Assembly: GCA_022828595.1 (NCBI GenBank)
Contig: JAKGHH010000003.1
Coordinates: 102,819,583-102,883,582 of the forward strand
Direction of reading: 5' to 3'
From: Nelumbo lutea
Taxonomy: Eukaryota > Streptophyta > Magnoliopsida > Proteales > Nelumbonaceae
Length of the DNA stretch: 64,000 bases
Part shown: positions 33,401 through 45,289 of the stretch, piece by piece
Position numbering within the stretch: position 1 is the stretch's first letter
Layout: each line of letters opens with the position of its first letter
Position numbers and translations under genes: made by a program
Notes under the pieces: model-generated
Told to the model about the DNA's origin: nothing
Databases searched by the model: none
Seen by the model: only the letters and a program-made list of their open reading frames with translations

Positions 33401-36400
33401 TGTGCCTCTCGCATCAACAAAGGTGCAGGTGTGTATCCTCTAATTTCTGGATAAAATTTAATTATTTAAAGCCAAAAAACCACAATTAGCCAGCTTTCTA
33501 TAGCACCATTCTCTACTCTAAAAAGTTCTCTTTAGGGGAGTGGGACTGTCATCTCAATGAGGGAGCACTTTTTTAACTTGAGACTTGAATATTTTTAATA
33601 TCCCTACCCCACCTTGTGTTGGTGTAATTTCCATCACATAATGGACCATTCCATAAAGTGCCCTTCTGATGAGTGGCTTTTCAATAAATCAAGACCCTTC
33701 TTTTGGATGATCATAGAGTAGTGTACCATGCAGACCAGGACATACATAGAAGCATCATGTGGTTACTTTTCTCCAGACTCCAATCTGTAGTCTAACAAAG
33801 TAGCAAGACCATTTACATGTATGGTGAAGAACATAGGGAGCATTGCCATTAATATACCTCTGGAACAAAACACGTTCACAGAGAGAGAGAGGAAAAGAAA
33901 AGAAATTTCAAAAAATCAAGGTGAATAACCTGAGATGCCATCCCACATTTCCTTGCCATTTATTACTTCTCTTATTGCGAAAATGAGCCCTACTGGCTAA
34001 GCCTAACAAAACCTTGAAAGTTGTATTTTAAATATGAAATTCTTGGGTTTGGGGCAACCATGTTGTAGTTGCGGTGAATAGCTCCAATAATTTAACACTT
34101 AATGTATGATTAGAGGATCAATTGTCTATATTTATTTGTTGTCCCATGTAAAATGTAGTTAAACATAAAAAAAGGCAGAACAACCAGATTGCTTTTTAAC
34201 CGTCTGGGAATCATTTTTTTAAAGTATATGAAAAATTTCCACAATTAATTTGTATTAAAATGAATGTTACATACCATTCTACTGTTTAAAGCTGGTATTT
34301 TGCAACAGCAACCTTACTCTAGGATTCATTTAATGTTTTGTCCTAATCTTCCAATGACAAAATATATAACCAGAGACCACACTACATATTTTGTGGCCCC
34401 AATTTGTAAATAAAAGGAAATTAATTATTTTTAATTGGGAAACAAAATTTGTTTAGTTTATCATCAATAATGTTTTTTTTTTCGAGAAAATTTAAGAAAC
34501 AAGCCTTCTATTTGTCATCATTGGCCATTTATCATCAATAATGTTATATTGCTTGAAAGTGAACAAGACGCTAAATTTAGAGTAACTATTAAGAACAAAA
34601 TATGAGAATGAGGTTCAAAAATATAATATCTTATATATGGTAAAGAAAAAAATTAAGTGCATATATTTGTGGTTTATAAACTTCATTGACTACTTTTTGT
34701 ATTTTTTTTAGGTTTACATGTGGCCTCTCCAAGCCCAGCTGCCTTGCCTCTGCCTTCAACCTTTTAAAACCTTGGTAACTTGTGCTTGCAAGAGGCTTTG
34801 ACTTGGTTGGGTAGTATTTTTTTCCCTTTTTATGTGTTACAGTGGGGAATATAGGTTTCACTTATTGCAATTTTAAAAATTTTATAACCAAGTAGCTGGT
34901 TGGCTTTGTTTAACTAAGTTTCAACTTCCAACTCCAGGATCTGGTTCTCGTTTCTCTTTTCTGGAAGGAATACCTACAGTAGATAATGAACCAATTCTAT
35001 TTTCCAAAAAAAAAAAACGAAAAATTCAGGTCCTTCATTGACTTCGCACAAATTCTTTAGGTTGTCAAAAAGCGTAAAGGATATGGCATCCTTATCATTA
35101 CAAGAGAGTAAAATAAATTATATCAACGTTTTACTATCCTGTCCTATTTTTGTTTAGGATTTATTCTCCTCATATCTTTGGAATCTTTCTGAATGAAAAC
35201 CAAATCTATTATGAGAAAGAAGCACTATAAAAACTTCTGTATTGGTTTTAGACCTTGGAAATCTCCATATACTCTTTGCCAAACCTATTTACTCTAATTC
35301 TTGATTTGTAGTCTTAAGGATGTCATAATTCTGTGACTTGACCAGTAATAAATAAAATCCTTTAACACAGTACTGAAAGTCCAGTGTCCAGATAGTTCCA
35401 TCTTCTGCAGGTCAACTTCACCTTTTGCCATTGTAACATTCTAAGTAGGAGGACTCGATACTTCAGTTCACTGTTTGGCCATTTCAAACAAGATAACTCA
35501 TTAGGAGTGCTATAGGCGTTATTTTAAATTTCCAGAAAATTAGCATACATAATGTATGCATTTAAAATATAGAATTCCACGAACTTATTGGGTGGTCAAC
35601 TGAATGATTTTTCTTTTTTTTGGTTGGGGGAGGGGGGGGGTACTATACCAAGGTAGATATCTTTTGATTTAGTTTTATTATTACTTATAATCATCATCTT
35701 GTCTTGTAGTTCTTTTTCATTTGTCTATCCATAGTGGATGAAAGAATTTAGGGTCTAGAATCTTGTGGTTCATTTGTTCTTATTTCTTTAAAATCCTTGG
35801 TCAAACCAACAAATGTTAAATTGTTGTTGTCAGTGGAAATGTATAATTTTAGACAGTATGTGTGCTTTCTCATTTTACAGGTTTGTGGGGTCTGGCCTAA
35901 TAATTTGATCTGCCTAGTCATAGTTGGTTATTATTTACAAATTCAGAGTCATTGGTCAAATTGTTTAGGAGTTATGATAATGATAATTCTGTAATTTCAA
36001 TTTTTCCCAGTTCTAGTACAACTGTCCACCTTATCATTACAATCTTTATTTTTTTTGGTAAAAAAATATTGGAATGATATTTAAGTTAATCATATGCATA
36101 TTATGTTTATGCTGATTGGTTCCCAATAAACCCCAGAGTGATTCAGGTCCCTATTAAGTGATTACATGTTTTCTCTTTCTTCTTTATCTTCATCTACTCT
36201 CTACTTTTACAAGCAGTATTACTGCCATCAAACGATCACAATCATTAAAGAAGTTCATTCAACACTTCTAAAGGATTGGAATCTATCCAGATACGTTTTC
36301 TTCCGATTTATGCTGGGACCTGAAATTTTCCCATTTTAGTAGTTTATATCCTTTCATGCCAGGCAATGTTTGATTGATGCTTCCATAGATCCTTACCTTT

Positions 36401-39400
36401 TATTTGGCCAAAACTCATCTCAAATCACACCCCAAAACCCTAGGTTCTGTAATTTTCAAGGTTTTTCTTTCACATCCCATAATTTTATTCTTTCTGTTCA
36501 AGGCATACTCTAAACCATGTTAAATTTGGTACCCCTTTCATCTGTAAAGGAAAATTTTACCTACAAAATTTTGTTGAAAAAATCTAACCTTCAACCTATT
36601 TCCCTGTTTAAAACTTTTCATAATTTTAGGATAAATTTACAACTTATTACAATCAAGCCCCAATATCCCTCCTAACCTAATCAACCTCCTCCTTTAGTCC
36701 TAAAATTGTCCCCAAACATATTTTAACCCTCTTAAGCTCATCCTTGCTTTATACAATTCCTACATCAATTTGGTATCAGAGCTATACTTTAACCCTCTTA
36801 GGCTCATCCTTGCTTTAGATAATTCCTACATCAATTTGGTATCAGAGCTATCGGTCCTTTGGACTCATAACAGACAATCCTATATCAGTATTTATCATCT
36901 TTTTGTCATGTCAGTCTGAGCTAGGGAATCACTTTCCCTCTTTCTTTGGGGCATCCTGGATATCACCTCCAAATGTTTGTGAGCTGTTTTTGTCTTTTTC
37001 TTGTCTTTATCATACAAAAAGGCATATTCTAATGTATCATTGCACAAGAGCTGCAACATTATGGAGTCCTATGTTGCAAAATAAATGTAACAGTCTTTGA
37101 GAACAACTAAATGTAGACCAACTTATAGATCTCATTATGGTAAGAAGCCTTCTTTGGATACAATCATGCGATGTTTTTTAAGGCGTTACCATGGACAAGT
37201 TAATGCGAAGTTGGCTGATTGTAATGGGACTTTCAAATAGAAGATAGCAAATAATGGTGGATTTTGGAGGGCCATGGAGCACTTTAAAGTATTGAATGTG
37301 TGGTTAGAGATGATAGTGGAAATATTTTGCATAGCTTCTCAGGGCCTATTGGTAATGGAAACACACTGAGAGAAGTAGCTCTATTACAAGGATTAAAGTT
37401 TGTTACATGTATAGGTTGGGCAGATACAAGTTGAGGGAGACTGTCAAGTAATGGTAAATTGGATGATATCAGGGAAACACTATGGATAATAAGATTTCTG
37501 GTTAGAGAAGCAATAGTCATGGCTACAATCCTTAACTGCTTGTTCAGGTGTGTTTCAGGATCTGCTATCAGTCTGTAGGGGTGCAGCGTTGGTGGAGTAC
37601 ACACCAGGGCCGGGATGAGAGTTGTGAACAGGTGTGTTTGCTACATGTAATGTATAGGAAACACACTGAGAGCTATTAGCCCTATTACAAGGATCAAAGT
37701 TTGCTACATGTATAGGTTAGGCAGATACAAGTTGAGGGAGACTGTCAAGTAATGGTAAATTGGATGATAAACACAACCCTTTACTGCTTGTTCAGGTGTG
37801 TTTCAGGATCTGCTAACAGTCTGTAGGGGTGCAGCGTGAGTGGGGTACACACCAGGGCCAGGAAGAGAGTTGTGAACAGCAAACTGCTGTTCTTATGTGG
37901 GGTATTGAGGAATGAAGTCGGGAATGTGATTCTTATCTTCTCAGGTCCTTTAGGAGTGGGAGACTCTACTAGAGCAGAACTATTTGCTGCCCTGCAAGGT
38001 GTTCGGTTCGCAGCTCAATTAGGGGTGAAACAGCTAATAGTTGAAGGTGACTCAAAGGTTGTAATGAGCTGGTTGCAGAACCCAGAGTCGGTAGTTTGGT
38101 GTTTCAGGAATGAAAATAAAAGATTTAAGTTGCTGACAAGAAACATGGACCTAAGAATACAATGGGTGGGGAGATCAGCAAATGCTATGGCAGACTGTCT
38201 AGCCAAGCAAGGGGCAGATAGGGAAGTTTTGTATTGGGCACAACTGTAACTTATTATTGCTTTTGTTTTCTTCTTTAGTGGAGAGATCACAGCTCGTGCC
38301 TCTCCATGGGCTGCTTGTATGTGCTAATATTTCCAAATTAATAAAAGGTTCTATTTATTTATCAAAAAAAAAAACAGCAACCTAATGTTCTCCTTGTACT
38401 CTGCAACCTTCTTCCTTAGGTAGCAGAGATTCTTCTATTCACATCAGTGAAATTCATATCGTTGTTGCTGATAAAAAGAAACATCGGTATGTCTGGTGTT
38501 GAATTGTTTCTTGTCACTATATCCACCATTTACTAATTAAGTTTGTGGTTTCTGCTACGTTCTACAACTTCAGAAAATAGAGTAGTGTTTCATGGACTCC
38601 AATCTGGGAGTCAGAATCTGACACGTGTCCAGGAGTCCATGAAACACGTGGTCACACTAGTTCATTTTCATTATTTTTCCTGACGTCAATGCTAATTGGA
38701 AAAGATCCAACAAGCAATGGATCATAATTTATGTGTAAAATGGAAAAATATAAATACTAGAGTGCCCTATTGGACAGTTTAAATGGTTGGATGACTGTTG
38801 CATAGAGGTGTTTAAAGTGAGGATTCATACTTTTTGGAGAGTCAGATGTGGTGGGCAATTTTGGTAGATAAATGCCTGATTTACACTATAGCTGAGTAAC
38901 AAGTATTTTGGAGTGTCAGACATGAATTGACTTGTGTGCCCCTGTGAAGGTGGAGTGTCTATGCAACACTACGTGAGACACAATCATGCATGGTTACCTG
39001 TGCAGTTTTGTTTTTGTATGTGTGTTGTTGCCTTCAGCTTTGTTGTTCCAATCCTGTCTAACATATTTTCCATTCACTGCCCCTTTATTGGCTTGGTAAC
39101 TTGAGAAGTGCTAAGTCTGTTGCAACTTCACATGAGTAGCAAGGGATTATGTGTTGACCAAAACTACACTCACTTCCCATGCATCAAAGATCTCAATATA
39201 TACAAATGGAAAAGACAGTTTGAATAGATTTGTTCTTCCTTCTGATGCATAAAATAAGTTCCTCTTTTAACTTGATTCATGTCCATTTCTTAGCTTGTTA
39301 GTTTATTTTATTTTTATAATTGACACAATATCTATGTTTTGCAGTTCCACACTTTGAAAAGATGTTGTATGATCAGGGCCAGATTGCTAATGTTTATTTG

Positions 39401-42400
39401 GATGCATTTTCAATTACAAAAGATACATTTTATTCTTCTGTTGCTCGGGATATCCTTGACTATTTGAGGAGAGATATGATAGGAGTGGAAGGTGAAATAT
39501 ATTCAGCAGAAGATGCAGATAGTGCTGAATTTGAGGGTGCTCCAAGAAAAAAGGAAGGAGCCTTCTACATTTGGACAAGTCAAGAGGTCTATCAATTAGC
39601 TTTTCTGAGTTTTTCAATTTTGATGTAGTATTTATGGGCATAGGCAAGACCGATCTTTTCAACAATACTCGTATAGATGGGATGAGGCTTAGATAATTTT
39701 GATCTTCTTACATGCTTTGGATCTTAATTTCGACTATTCAAGACTCTAGACAGAATTATTATATTCTACAGAATGGTGCATATTTGATTACATGTTTTGG
39801 ATCTTCACTCTAAGTATAGAAAAAACCTACTTATCATCTATTCCTATGTTGTATGATCTCTTAAGTGAGTAGCTTCCATGTTAACAAATGGGGAACCTGC
39901 CATTCCCTAGCTTGGAATGGTATTTGACAACCTACACACAGTTATGTGTGGAACTCATTCCGTATCCCATTTAATAGTGAACTATAACGCTTGTTTTTGA
40001 ATTTTTCACTTGATGTATGGGATTATTTAATTGTAATCATTGAATTCATCTTCCTTATTGACAGTAACTGTACTTTCTCTAATATTTGCTCTTTATGCTA
40101 TAGGTTGAGGATATAGTTGGAGAACATGCAAATCTTTTCATGGATCATTATTATATTAAACTATCAGGCAACTGTGACCTTTCAAGGATGAGTGATCCTC
40201 ACAATGAATTCAAGGGGAAAAATGTTCTAATAGAGAGGAATGATACTTCTGCAATGGCATCAAAGCATAATATGTCCAAGGATGAATATTTAGATGTTCT
40301 AGGTGCATGCAAAAGAAAGCTTTTTGATTTCAGATCAAAACGACCACGACCACGACCACATTTGGATGATAAGGTACCTTTTTCTCATGTTCAGTCTAAG
40401 CAAGAATACACTATTTCAACTTTTAGCTTACTTATTATGCACCTTATAACTGATCAGGTGCTTGCCTAGGTAATTGTTTCATGGAACGGACTTGCAATTT
40501 CAGCCTTTGCAAGAGCTTCCCAAATTCTCAGGGGAGAAGCTGAAATGACCAGATTCAATTTTCCTGTTCTTGGTTGCAATGTAAGGCTCCATCTTTATTT
40601 AGGACATGTTCAATATTATAAATCTGATCTTGTCATCTGCTATCGTGCTTTATTTTTAGTTATCTTCACCTATGTGAATGTATAAGAAGAAGAATCAATT
40701 GCCTCCTCTTTGAGAAATGATATAATGTTTTTTTCTTGAGCAATGTTTGTCTCTTATTTTCCTGTTATCATGCTTTGCACAGTTGACATACATAAATTAT
40801 TAATAATTAATTTCTTGAGACTTGGATATAGATTCATGGAAATAATAATGTAACCTGTAGATATACTTGGTCAAATTGAAAGGCCCTAAAGTGGATGGTT
40901 ACTGGAAACTTCAGGTTGAATTGATGTGGATTTCTCAATAGACCATCATGTAACCCTTCTGCTTGTGGAAGACAACTTTCTCTTGAAGATTTTTCCTGAC
41001 AAGAGAGGTGGAAATATTTCATTATCTTGTCTAAAAATTTATATATACTGTTGTAAATATGTCATATAAAATCAACATGGCTTTTATGTCTCATATAGAT
41101 GGGAAACATAATATTCTCAAGTGGAAATTTTATCATATAGACTGAACCAAGTGTTAATTCAAACTTGGAAGTTTATATTTGGCCAACCAACAATACGAGA
41201 AATACATAAAATTTTGTCACATAAAATTTTGTAATGGTACCAGATGGTTAAACTCGTTGCAAAATCCAAGCTTTGGAGTGCCTTCATGGGTTGCAATATT
41301 ATCTAGCAAAGTTCCCATTTAGGGCATAATTTATTTGTGGGCTGTGGCAACATTTACTGGGTTATTTTGTTATGGGTGTCTGGTTTGTCTTACCTTGATC
41401 TCTTTGATGAGATCTTTTGGGTTGTGATTGAGGTATCAGAGTATCAGTTAGTGCCTTGGTAACTAAGTCACAGTCACCTATTGTAAGGGGCTCACTGGAA
41501 GCCCTTGGCGTAAGGTCTGACCATGGTATCTGCAACATTCTGTTTGGGAAATGAATGATGCTACTTTGTACCAATTGTGTATTTTCTTTTTACTATTTTC
41601 AGCCCAAGGAGTACCTTGAAGTTGGAGAAAAAGCAGCATCTTTTATCAGGAGGCACCTTTATGATGAGCAAGCACACAGGCTACAGCACAGCTTCCGGAA
41701 TGGTCCATCTAGAGCACCTGGATTTCTAGATGATTATGCCTTCTTAATTTCAGGGTTGCTTGATCTGTATCAGTTTGGTGGTGGGATCAACTGGCTATCA
41801 TGGGCAATTGAGCTACAGGATACCCAGGTAACCACCTACTATTAGCGCTAGCAATAGCTTCCGTGATTGTGTATTCCTAAGATCTGTCTTTCCAGGATGA
41901 ATTGTTTCTCGATAGAGAGGGAGGCGGCTATTTTAACACTCCTGGTGAAGATCCTTCTGTTCTCCTCCGTGTAAAAGAAGATCATGATGGGGCAGAACCA
42001 TCTGGAAACTCGGTATCAATGATCAACCTCATAAGATTGGCCTCCATGGCTGCCACAAGCAAGTCCGACCAATACAAGCAGACAGCACAGCATCTTCTGG
42101 TTTGTCTACCTTTCACTCAAAATATACTTCTTTATAAATAAATCTAGTTTTGAATTTTCACTGATGTGGTTTGTGATTTTGATACATGGCTCTATAGGCG
42201 GTTTTTGAATCAAAATTAAAAGACACTGCAATAGCTGTCCCCTTGATGTGCTGTGCAGCAGACATGTTTTCTGTTCTTTCCATGAAACAAGTTGTGCTGG
42301 TTGGCCGTAAGCCATCTACCGAATTTGATGATATGATTGCTTCTGTTCATTCAACATACGACCCAAACAGAATTGTGAGTATGGGATACAGGTTTCCCGT

Positions 42401-42889
42401 TCCCTGATCATGATATCATGCTAATCTTTGATCTAAGGAATTCTCTGGGTGGACTTTGTGTTATGTTCAGTCATGAACTTAGGTCATACACAGTAATCAA
42501 TTTTTCTTTTAGTTTAGTTCTTAATTTCATTATGAAATATCTAATATTATACATGACACATGCCATCTCAATGCAACATTTTGGGAGAGATATAGAAGAG
42601 CACTCAGGTCTATGGGAATTTGCATTGCTCCTTTTTCCATATATGATTTTAGGGGGCCCATTAGCTTCTGTCACAGTATGTTCTCCCTGAATGGACTCAA
42701 TGACAGGTTATTCACATAGACTCAAGCAACCAAGAAGAAATGCAGTTCTGGGAAGGTTACAACGAGAACATTGCCCTCGTGGCAAAGAACAGAACTTCCC
42801 CAGAGAAGGTGGTTGCTCTTGTCTGCCAGAAGTTCACATGCAGTTCTCCCATCACTGATCCCGAACTTCTCAAGACCTTGCTCAAGTAG
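24476..42889 (+). CDS. SPATA20/YyaL-like protein (thioredoxin-like DUF255 domain), complete gene
   Basis: Fifteen exons: 24476-24859, 24962-25034, 25164-25185, 25306-25384, 25510-25542, 26438-26586, 26777-26933, 27588-27828, 39345-39586, 40104-40373, 40470-40580, 41603-41827, 41896-42099, 42198-42374, 42707-42889. All introns are GT-AG and the sum is 2550 nt (849 aa plus TAG). Conserved SPATA20/YyaL/DUF255 motifs: [19 protein letters not shown], a CHWC motif at residues 158-161, [79 protein letters not shown]. The N-terminal half is a thioredoxin-like fold and the rest an alpha/alpha barrel like sugar epimerases. The biochemical role is unproven; the family is linked to redox and fertility. 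In-frame Met codons at residues 1, 37 and 96 are possible starts. The Ser/Leu/Arg-rich first 95 residues look like an organelle transit peptide, and Met96 begins the conserved region. Intron 8 (27829-39344) hosts copia B without breaking the frame. Confidence 0.93.
25164..25185 (+). other. 22-nt micro-exon of the SPATA20-like gene
   Basis: Exon 3 is only 22 nt, between acceptor CTAG and donor GTGAGT. It supplies the codons for GYSTCH plus two bases of Trp. With exon 2 (phase 1) and exon 4 (phase 2) it completes the CHWC motif. Skipping it would remove the first cysteine and shift the frame. Confidence 0.85.
27865..28180 (+). repeat. 5' LTR of copia element B
   Basis: 316 bp, starting TGTTGAGTTG and ending TTTCTACT, with a TATA-like TATAAATATA at 28017-28026. 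Ends are TG...CT as in element A. Because it lies in sense orientation at the start of intron 8, it could in principle drive or terminate transcripts inside the gene. Confidence 0.92.
28181..28192 (+). other. Primer-binding site of copia element B
   Basis: TGGTATCAGAGC immediately after the 5' LTR, complementary to the 3' end of initiator-methionine tRNA. Confidence 0.92.
28659..29940 (+). pseudogene. Copia B gag-protease region (pseudogene)
   Basis: Gag starts at 28659 ([11 protein letters not shown]) with the UBN2/gag block [17 protein letters not shown]. It stops near 29013 and continues in another frame at 29026-29343 ([20 protein letters not shown]...[11 protein letters not shown]). The zinc knuckle near 29425 reads [14 protein letters not shown], where the last Cys of the CCHC set has become Tyr. 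Protease sequence at about 29790-29900 retains the flanking STIFSTYQ and [10 protein letters not shown] words, but no intact DSGA active site can be read in frame. Several stops separate these pieces. Confidence 0.85.
30092..30904 (+). pseudogene. Copia B integrase region (pseudogene)
   Basis: Pre-integrase zinc motif (HNRLGH, then CEGCQLRKH) followed by the DDE core: [18 protein letters not shown] and [10 protein letters not shown] keep D, D and E. Near 30810-30830 the frame slips, and a deletion of about 38 nt relative to element A removes the VFGC block yet brings the frame back. TAG at 30902-30904 ends the open frame, and further fragments run to 31147. Non-functional as it stands. Confidence 0.85.
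31254..32935 (+). pseudogene. Copia B reverse transcriptase-RNase H region (pseudogene)
   Basis: A 501-codon open stretch covers the whole RT ([20 protein letters not shown] to [10 protein letters not shown]) and RNase H. The RT catalytic box reads YVVDIV where element A has YMDDIV, so one of the two essential aspartates is lost. In RNase H the first acidic residue is changed (AYTNADRA versus AYTDVDWV in A). TAG at 32757-32759 truncates the end, and matching sequence continues to about 32935. This is the best preserved part of the element but is catalytically dead by residue inspection. Confidence 0.88.
32958..33272 (+). repeat. 3' LTR of copia element B
   Basis: 315 bp partner of 27865-28180, preceded by GAGAGGGAG and followed by the CAATG target duplication. 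A handful of base differences from the 5' LTR can be seen. Confidence 0.92.
33278..36720. other. AT-rich intron sequence
   Basis: Part of intron 8. No coding homology or clear transposon ends recognised. Homopolymer runs include a G-rich run near 35626-35640. From about 36400 CCCTA/ACCCTCTT-rich sequence precedes the duplicated primer-site-like segment and may be LTR-derived. Confidence 0.5.
36722..36853 (+). repeat. 66-bp tandem duplication containing a primer-site-like motif
   Basis: Two copies with period 66 (36722-36787 and 36788-36853), each ending ATTTGGTATCAGAGCTAT. TGGTATCAGAGC is the classic LTR-element primer site, so this is probably the LTR/primer-site junction of a decayed retrotransposon that was duplicated. 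No pol sequence follows. Confidence 0.7.
37310..38375 (+). mobile_element. LINE RNase H fragments with internal duplication and poly-A end
   Basis: The segment 37350-37625 is repeated in shortened form at 37650-37870 (shared words GGAAACACACTGAGAG, CAGATACAAGTTGAGGGAGA and GGATCTGCTA(T/A)CAGTCTG). Both copies encode decayed RNase H. A better copy at 37836-38249 encodes [32 protein letters not shown] and [16 protein letters not shown], an RVT_3-type RNase H with the expected acidic residues, ending TAA. A 3' UTR with AATAAA-like TTAATAAAAGG and an A12 tract ends near 38375. It lies in intron 8. Confidence 0.75.
38376..39344. other. Intron 8 distal sequence
   Basis: Plain AT-rich intron sequence up to the acceptor of exon 9. 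A short inverted pair around TCCATGAAACAC and GTGTTTCATGGA at about 38587-38645 is noted. Nothing else recognised. Confidence 0.5.
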
Positions 42890-43184
42890 ATAGATATTGA
42901 AGCATGTTGTTTTCAAAACGAATTATCATGCGGACAAGCGGCACAACCTACTGAGCTGCCGAGTTAGTGTTTATGTTGCTATCTACTAGACTATGTCTGG
43001 TCATTTATGAAGGGACGAAGCTGGGTAAGGAGGATTTACATTTCATACCTCATACATATTGTAGATGTAGTACAGCTCAGTTTGACAGTTATACCATATG
43101 TATGTTGTTTGAATGCTATGTCGACTTTTGACGATTAATCTAAATACCAACATATTTATACCACCCAATCACCTCAGTGATCTG
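42890..43184 (+). other. Probable 3' UTR and terminator region of the SPATA20-like gene
   Basis: Sequence after the TAG stop. No perfect AATAAA close to the stop was noted, and plant polyadenylation signals are loose. It ends at a SINE-like fragment. Confidence 0.4.
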
Positions 43185-43245
43185 ATTAGCCGAACCCCAT
43201 ATAGTTGGGATAAGGGTTAGGATGACGACGATGACGACGACTTGG
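43185..43245 (-). mobile_element. SINE 3'-end fragment (Au-SINE-like)
   Basis: AGCCGAACCCCATATAGTTG followed by GGATAAGGGTTAGGATGACG and a triplet-like tail resembles the conserved 3' end of plant Au-type SINEs (GCCGACCCC...TGGGATAAGG plus TTG repeats), recalled from family knowledge. Similar words in the opposite orientation occur at about 52466 and 63788. Strand is uncertain. Confidence 0.4.
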
Positions 43246-43494
43246 TGACCTGATGTATGATGTACTGATGTACTTGTGTATCTATAGATTGACATTCAAT
43301 TAAGACAGCAGCCCTGTTCGGTGGTGGGCGTGGGAAAAGCCACAAATGAGATTTTGCTGTTTGGGAACTGGGATCTAGTGAAGTGGTTGTATTTCTTGAG
43401 TTGTTCTTCTCTTGTGTTCCGTTTTGGTTTCTTTATGAGTATCAAACAAGTTCAAAATCAGTCCTTTTCCATGGTTAAAAAGGGAAAATTCTTT

Positions 43495-43850
43495 CAGTAC
43501 CCTGTATTTTGGCTCGAGTGATAATTTGGTCCATAAATTTTAAAATGCAATAATTTAGTATTGAATTTTCAAAATGTGACAATTCAGTATCCGCACTTAA
43601 TCAGTCATTGACATTTGAAAAGTACAAAATGCCATCTAATTCTTTTTATCAATCATCTAAATATTTGATAATAAAACGAACAGTCTCAAATTTTAGATTT
43701 TTTTTAAAGTCACCAGTTAGGATTTAGGACTGCTCGGTTTTTTTGTCAACGTTTGGATGGTCAATAAAGAGAATTAGATGGCATTCAAAGGGTATTTTTG
43801 AATAATGTTTTCAAAGAAAATAATTTACGAGCAAAAGAATGCAATCTCAG
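43495..43850. mobile_element. Fold-back MITE
   Basis: AAATGCCATCTAATTCTTTT with ATCAATCATCTAAATATTTG (about 43628-43675) is inverted at about 43745-43800 (GTTTGGATGGTCAATAAAGA, GAATTAGATGGCATT). The left flank has TACCCTGTATTTTGGCTCGA/TTTGGTCCATAAATTT wording common to plant MITE ends. Exact ends not fixed. Confidence 0.5.
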
Positions 43851-44322
43851 TGAAATGGTCAATCTAATTTTCAATCAACTGAGGAGCTTATAAGATGGAA
43901 AAAAAGGCTCCGTTATTTCATTAAAAGCGTATCAGTTTTGCAGCCGACTAATAGCCCTTTCGTGAGGCCTCCAACTTCTTGAAATATGTTTAGATGTAAG
44001 CAATCAGTACCATATCAGTTTGTTCTTAAGATATGTTTCATACTTAGAAATTCTTGCCATTGATTCGTTGATATTTTCTTAGATTCTTGAAGTGTTCTAC
44101 AATAAAAGTCAAAAGAAACACATATTTATAGACATTCTTGTGTATTACCTTGGTTTCCTTTAGTCTATTGGATGGCGGAGATACCTTTTATCAAATTGAT
44201 CCTCGAGTAGCTTCCAGTTACAGATGGCCTTCATCAATGTATCTACCATTGTATACATGGCCTGCATCTTTGCATAAATTTTAGATATTAATTATCAGGA
44301 TTCTATTTCAAAGTACCGTTTC

Positions 44323-44849
44323 TAGAGGTGTAAATCGGGTCGTGTTGCATGCGGTTTGGCCAAGCCTAGCACGATCATGCGGACCGTGTTGGGCCTAGGG
44401 TTTTATGTCCATGGGCTAGCATAGCACGACACATTCGAGTGAGCTGGTACGCCCATATATATTATTTATATATATTTTATATAATATTATATAAATTATA
44501 ATTATATAATAATATATAGTATATAATATATTAATAAAATAAATAATTTTTTAATTTTTATTACTACATTATTTAATTATTGTATATATAAGTAATTGTA
44601 TATACAAAATTCATATAACATTAAAATTTTAAGTTTTTTGTCAATTTTTTTTAAATAAATAGTTTTGGCCCGATGCACGATGCACGACCTGACATGGCCC
44701 AAGGCTTGGCCCATAGGCCAGCCCGGCCCGCAACACCACACGAGTCTGGGTCGTGGTCCGTGTTAAGCCGACCCCCAAATTTTTCACCGGGGAGGGCAGC
44801 ACGGCTCGTAACAGCTTGCGGACCGTCCACGACCCACTTTACACCTCTA
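44323..44849. mobile_element. Non-autonomous hAT element, same family as 14398-24183
   Basis: 527 bp with ends TAGAGGTGTAAATCGGGTCG and (inverted) TAGAGGTGTAAAGTGGGTCG. The flanks ACCGTTTC and TCTGTTTC match at 6 of 8 positions. The right-end subterminal sequence (GACCCCCAAATTTTTCACC, ACGACCCACTTTACACC) matches the right end of the large hAT at about 24069-24183, and the centre is AT-rich filler. It is a deletion derivative of the family with a broken transposase at 15-17 kb. Confidence 0.8.
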
Positions 44850-45289
44850 TCTGTTTCACACAATAATGTCATTGGGTGTCAACTCCGCACTCCACTGCTG
44901 ATTAAATTTCTTAAACCAAAAACCAAAGGCCAAATAAGAGATGGCAGAAAAAAAAAAAAAAAAAAAGATAAATTTCTTACACTACCCTTATGGTTTAGCT
45001 AATTAACTAAATGTATCCTTATTGTTTGAAAATTGACTAACATTACCCTTACTGTTTCTGACAATTGACTAACTCTACCCTTATCGTTAACATCCATTAA
45101 TATTCTATCAACCTGTATAAATGACGTTTAAAATTCTTTTAAAACCTAATATTACCCCTCCCTCATCCCCTTCCTCTCACCAACACCTTCCTCTAACCGG
45201 CAATGCCTTCATCTGACTGGAGTTGTGTTCATTGTTGTCGCACGCTCTACTTGGGATGAATGTAGGTTTCAACTCTGACACCGGCCATA

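Larger units (their letters stand above)
27829..39344 (+). other. 11.5-kb intron 8 of the SPATA20-like gene
   Basis: Donor GTAAGTCT directly after the Trp-His codons, acceptor TTTGCAG before PHFEKM. Contents in order: copia element B starting 31 bp after the donor, about 3.4 kb of AT-rich sequence, a duplicated primer-site-like segment, duplicated LINE RNase H remnants with a poly-A end, then 1 kb of plain sequence. Confidence 0.9.

Noticed and set aside
34631..34861. 76-codon Lys-rich reading frame on the minus strand
   Set aside because: No family resemblance, no splice context, inside an intron of AT-rich sequence; composition-driven.
37836..38249. Independent host RNase H gene
   Set aside because: Lacks a start context, follows decayed copies of the same domain and ends in a LINE-style poly-A tail.
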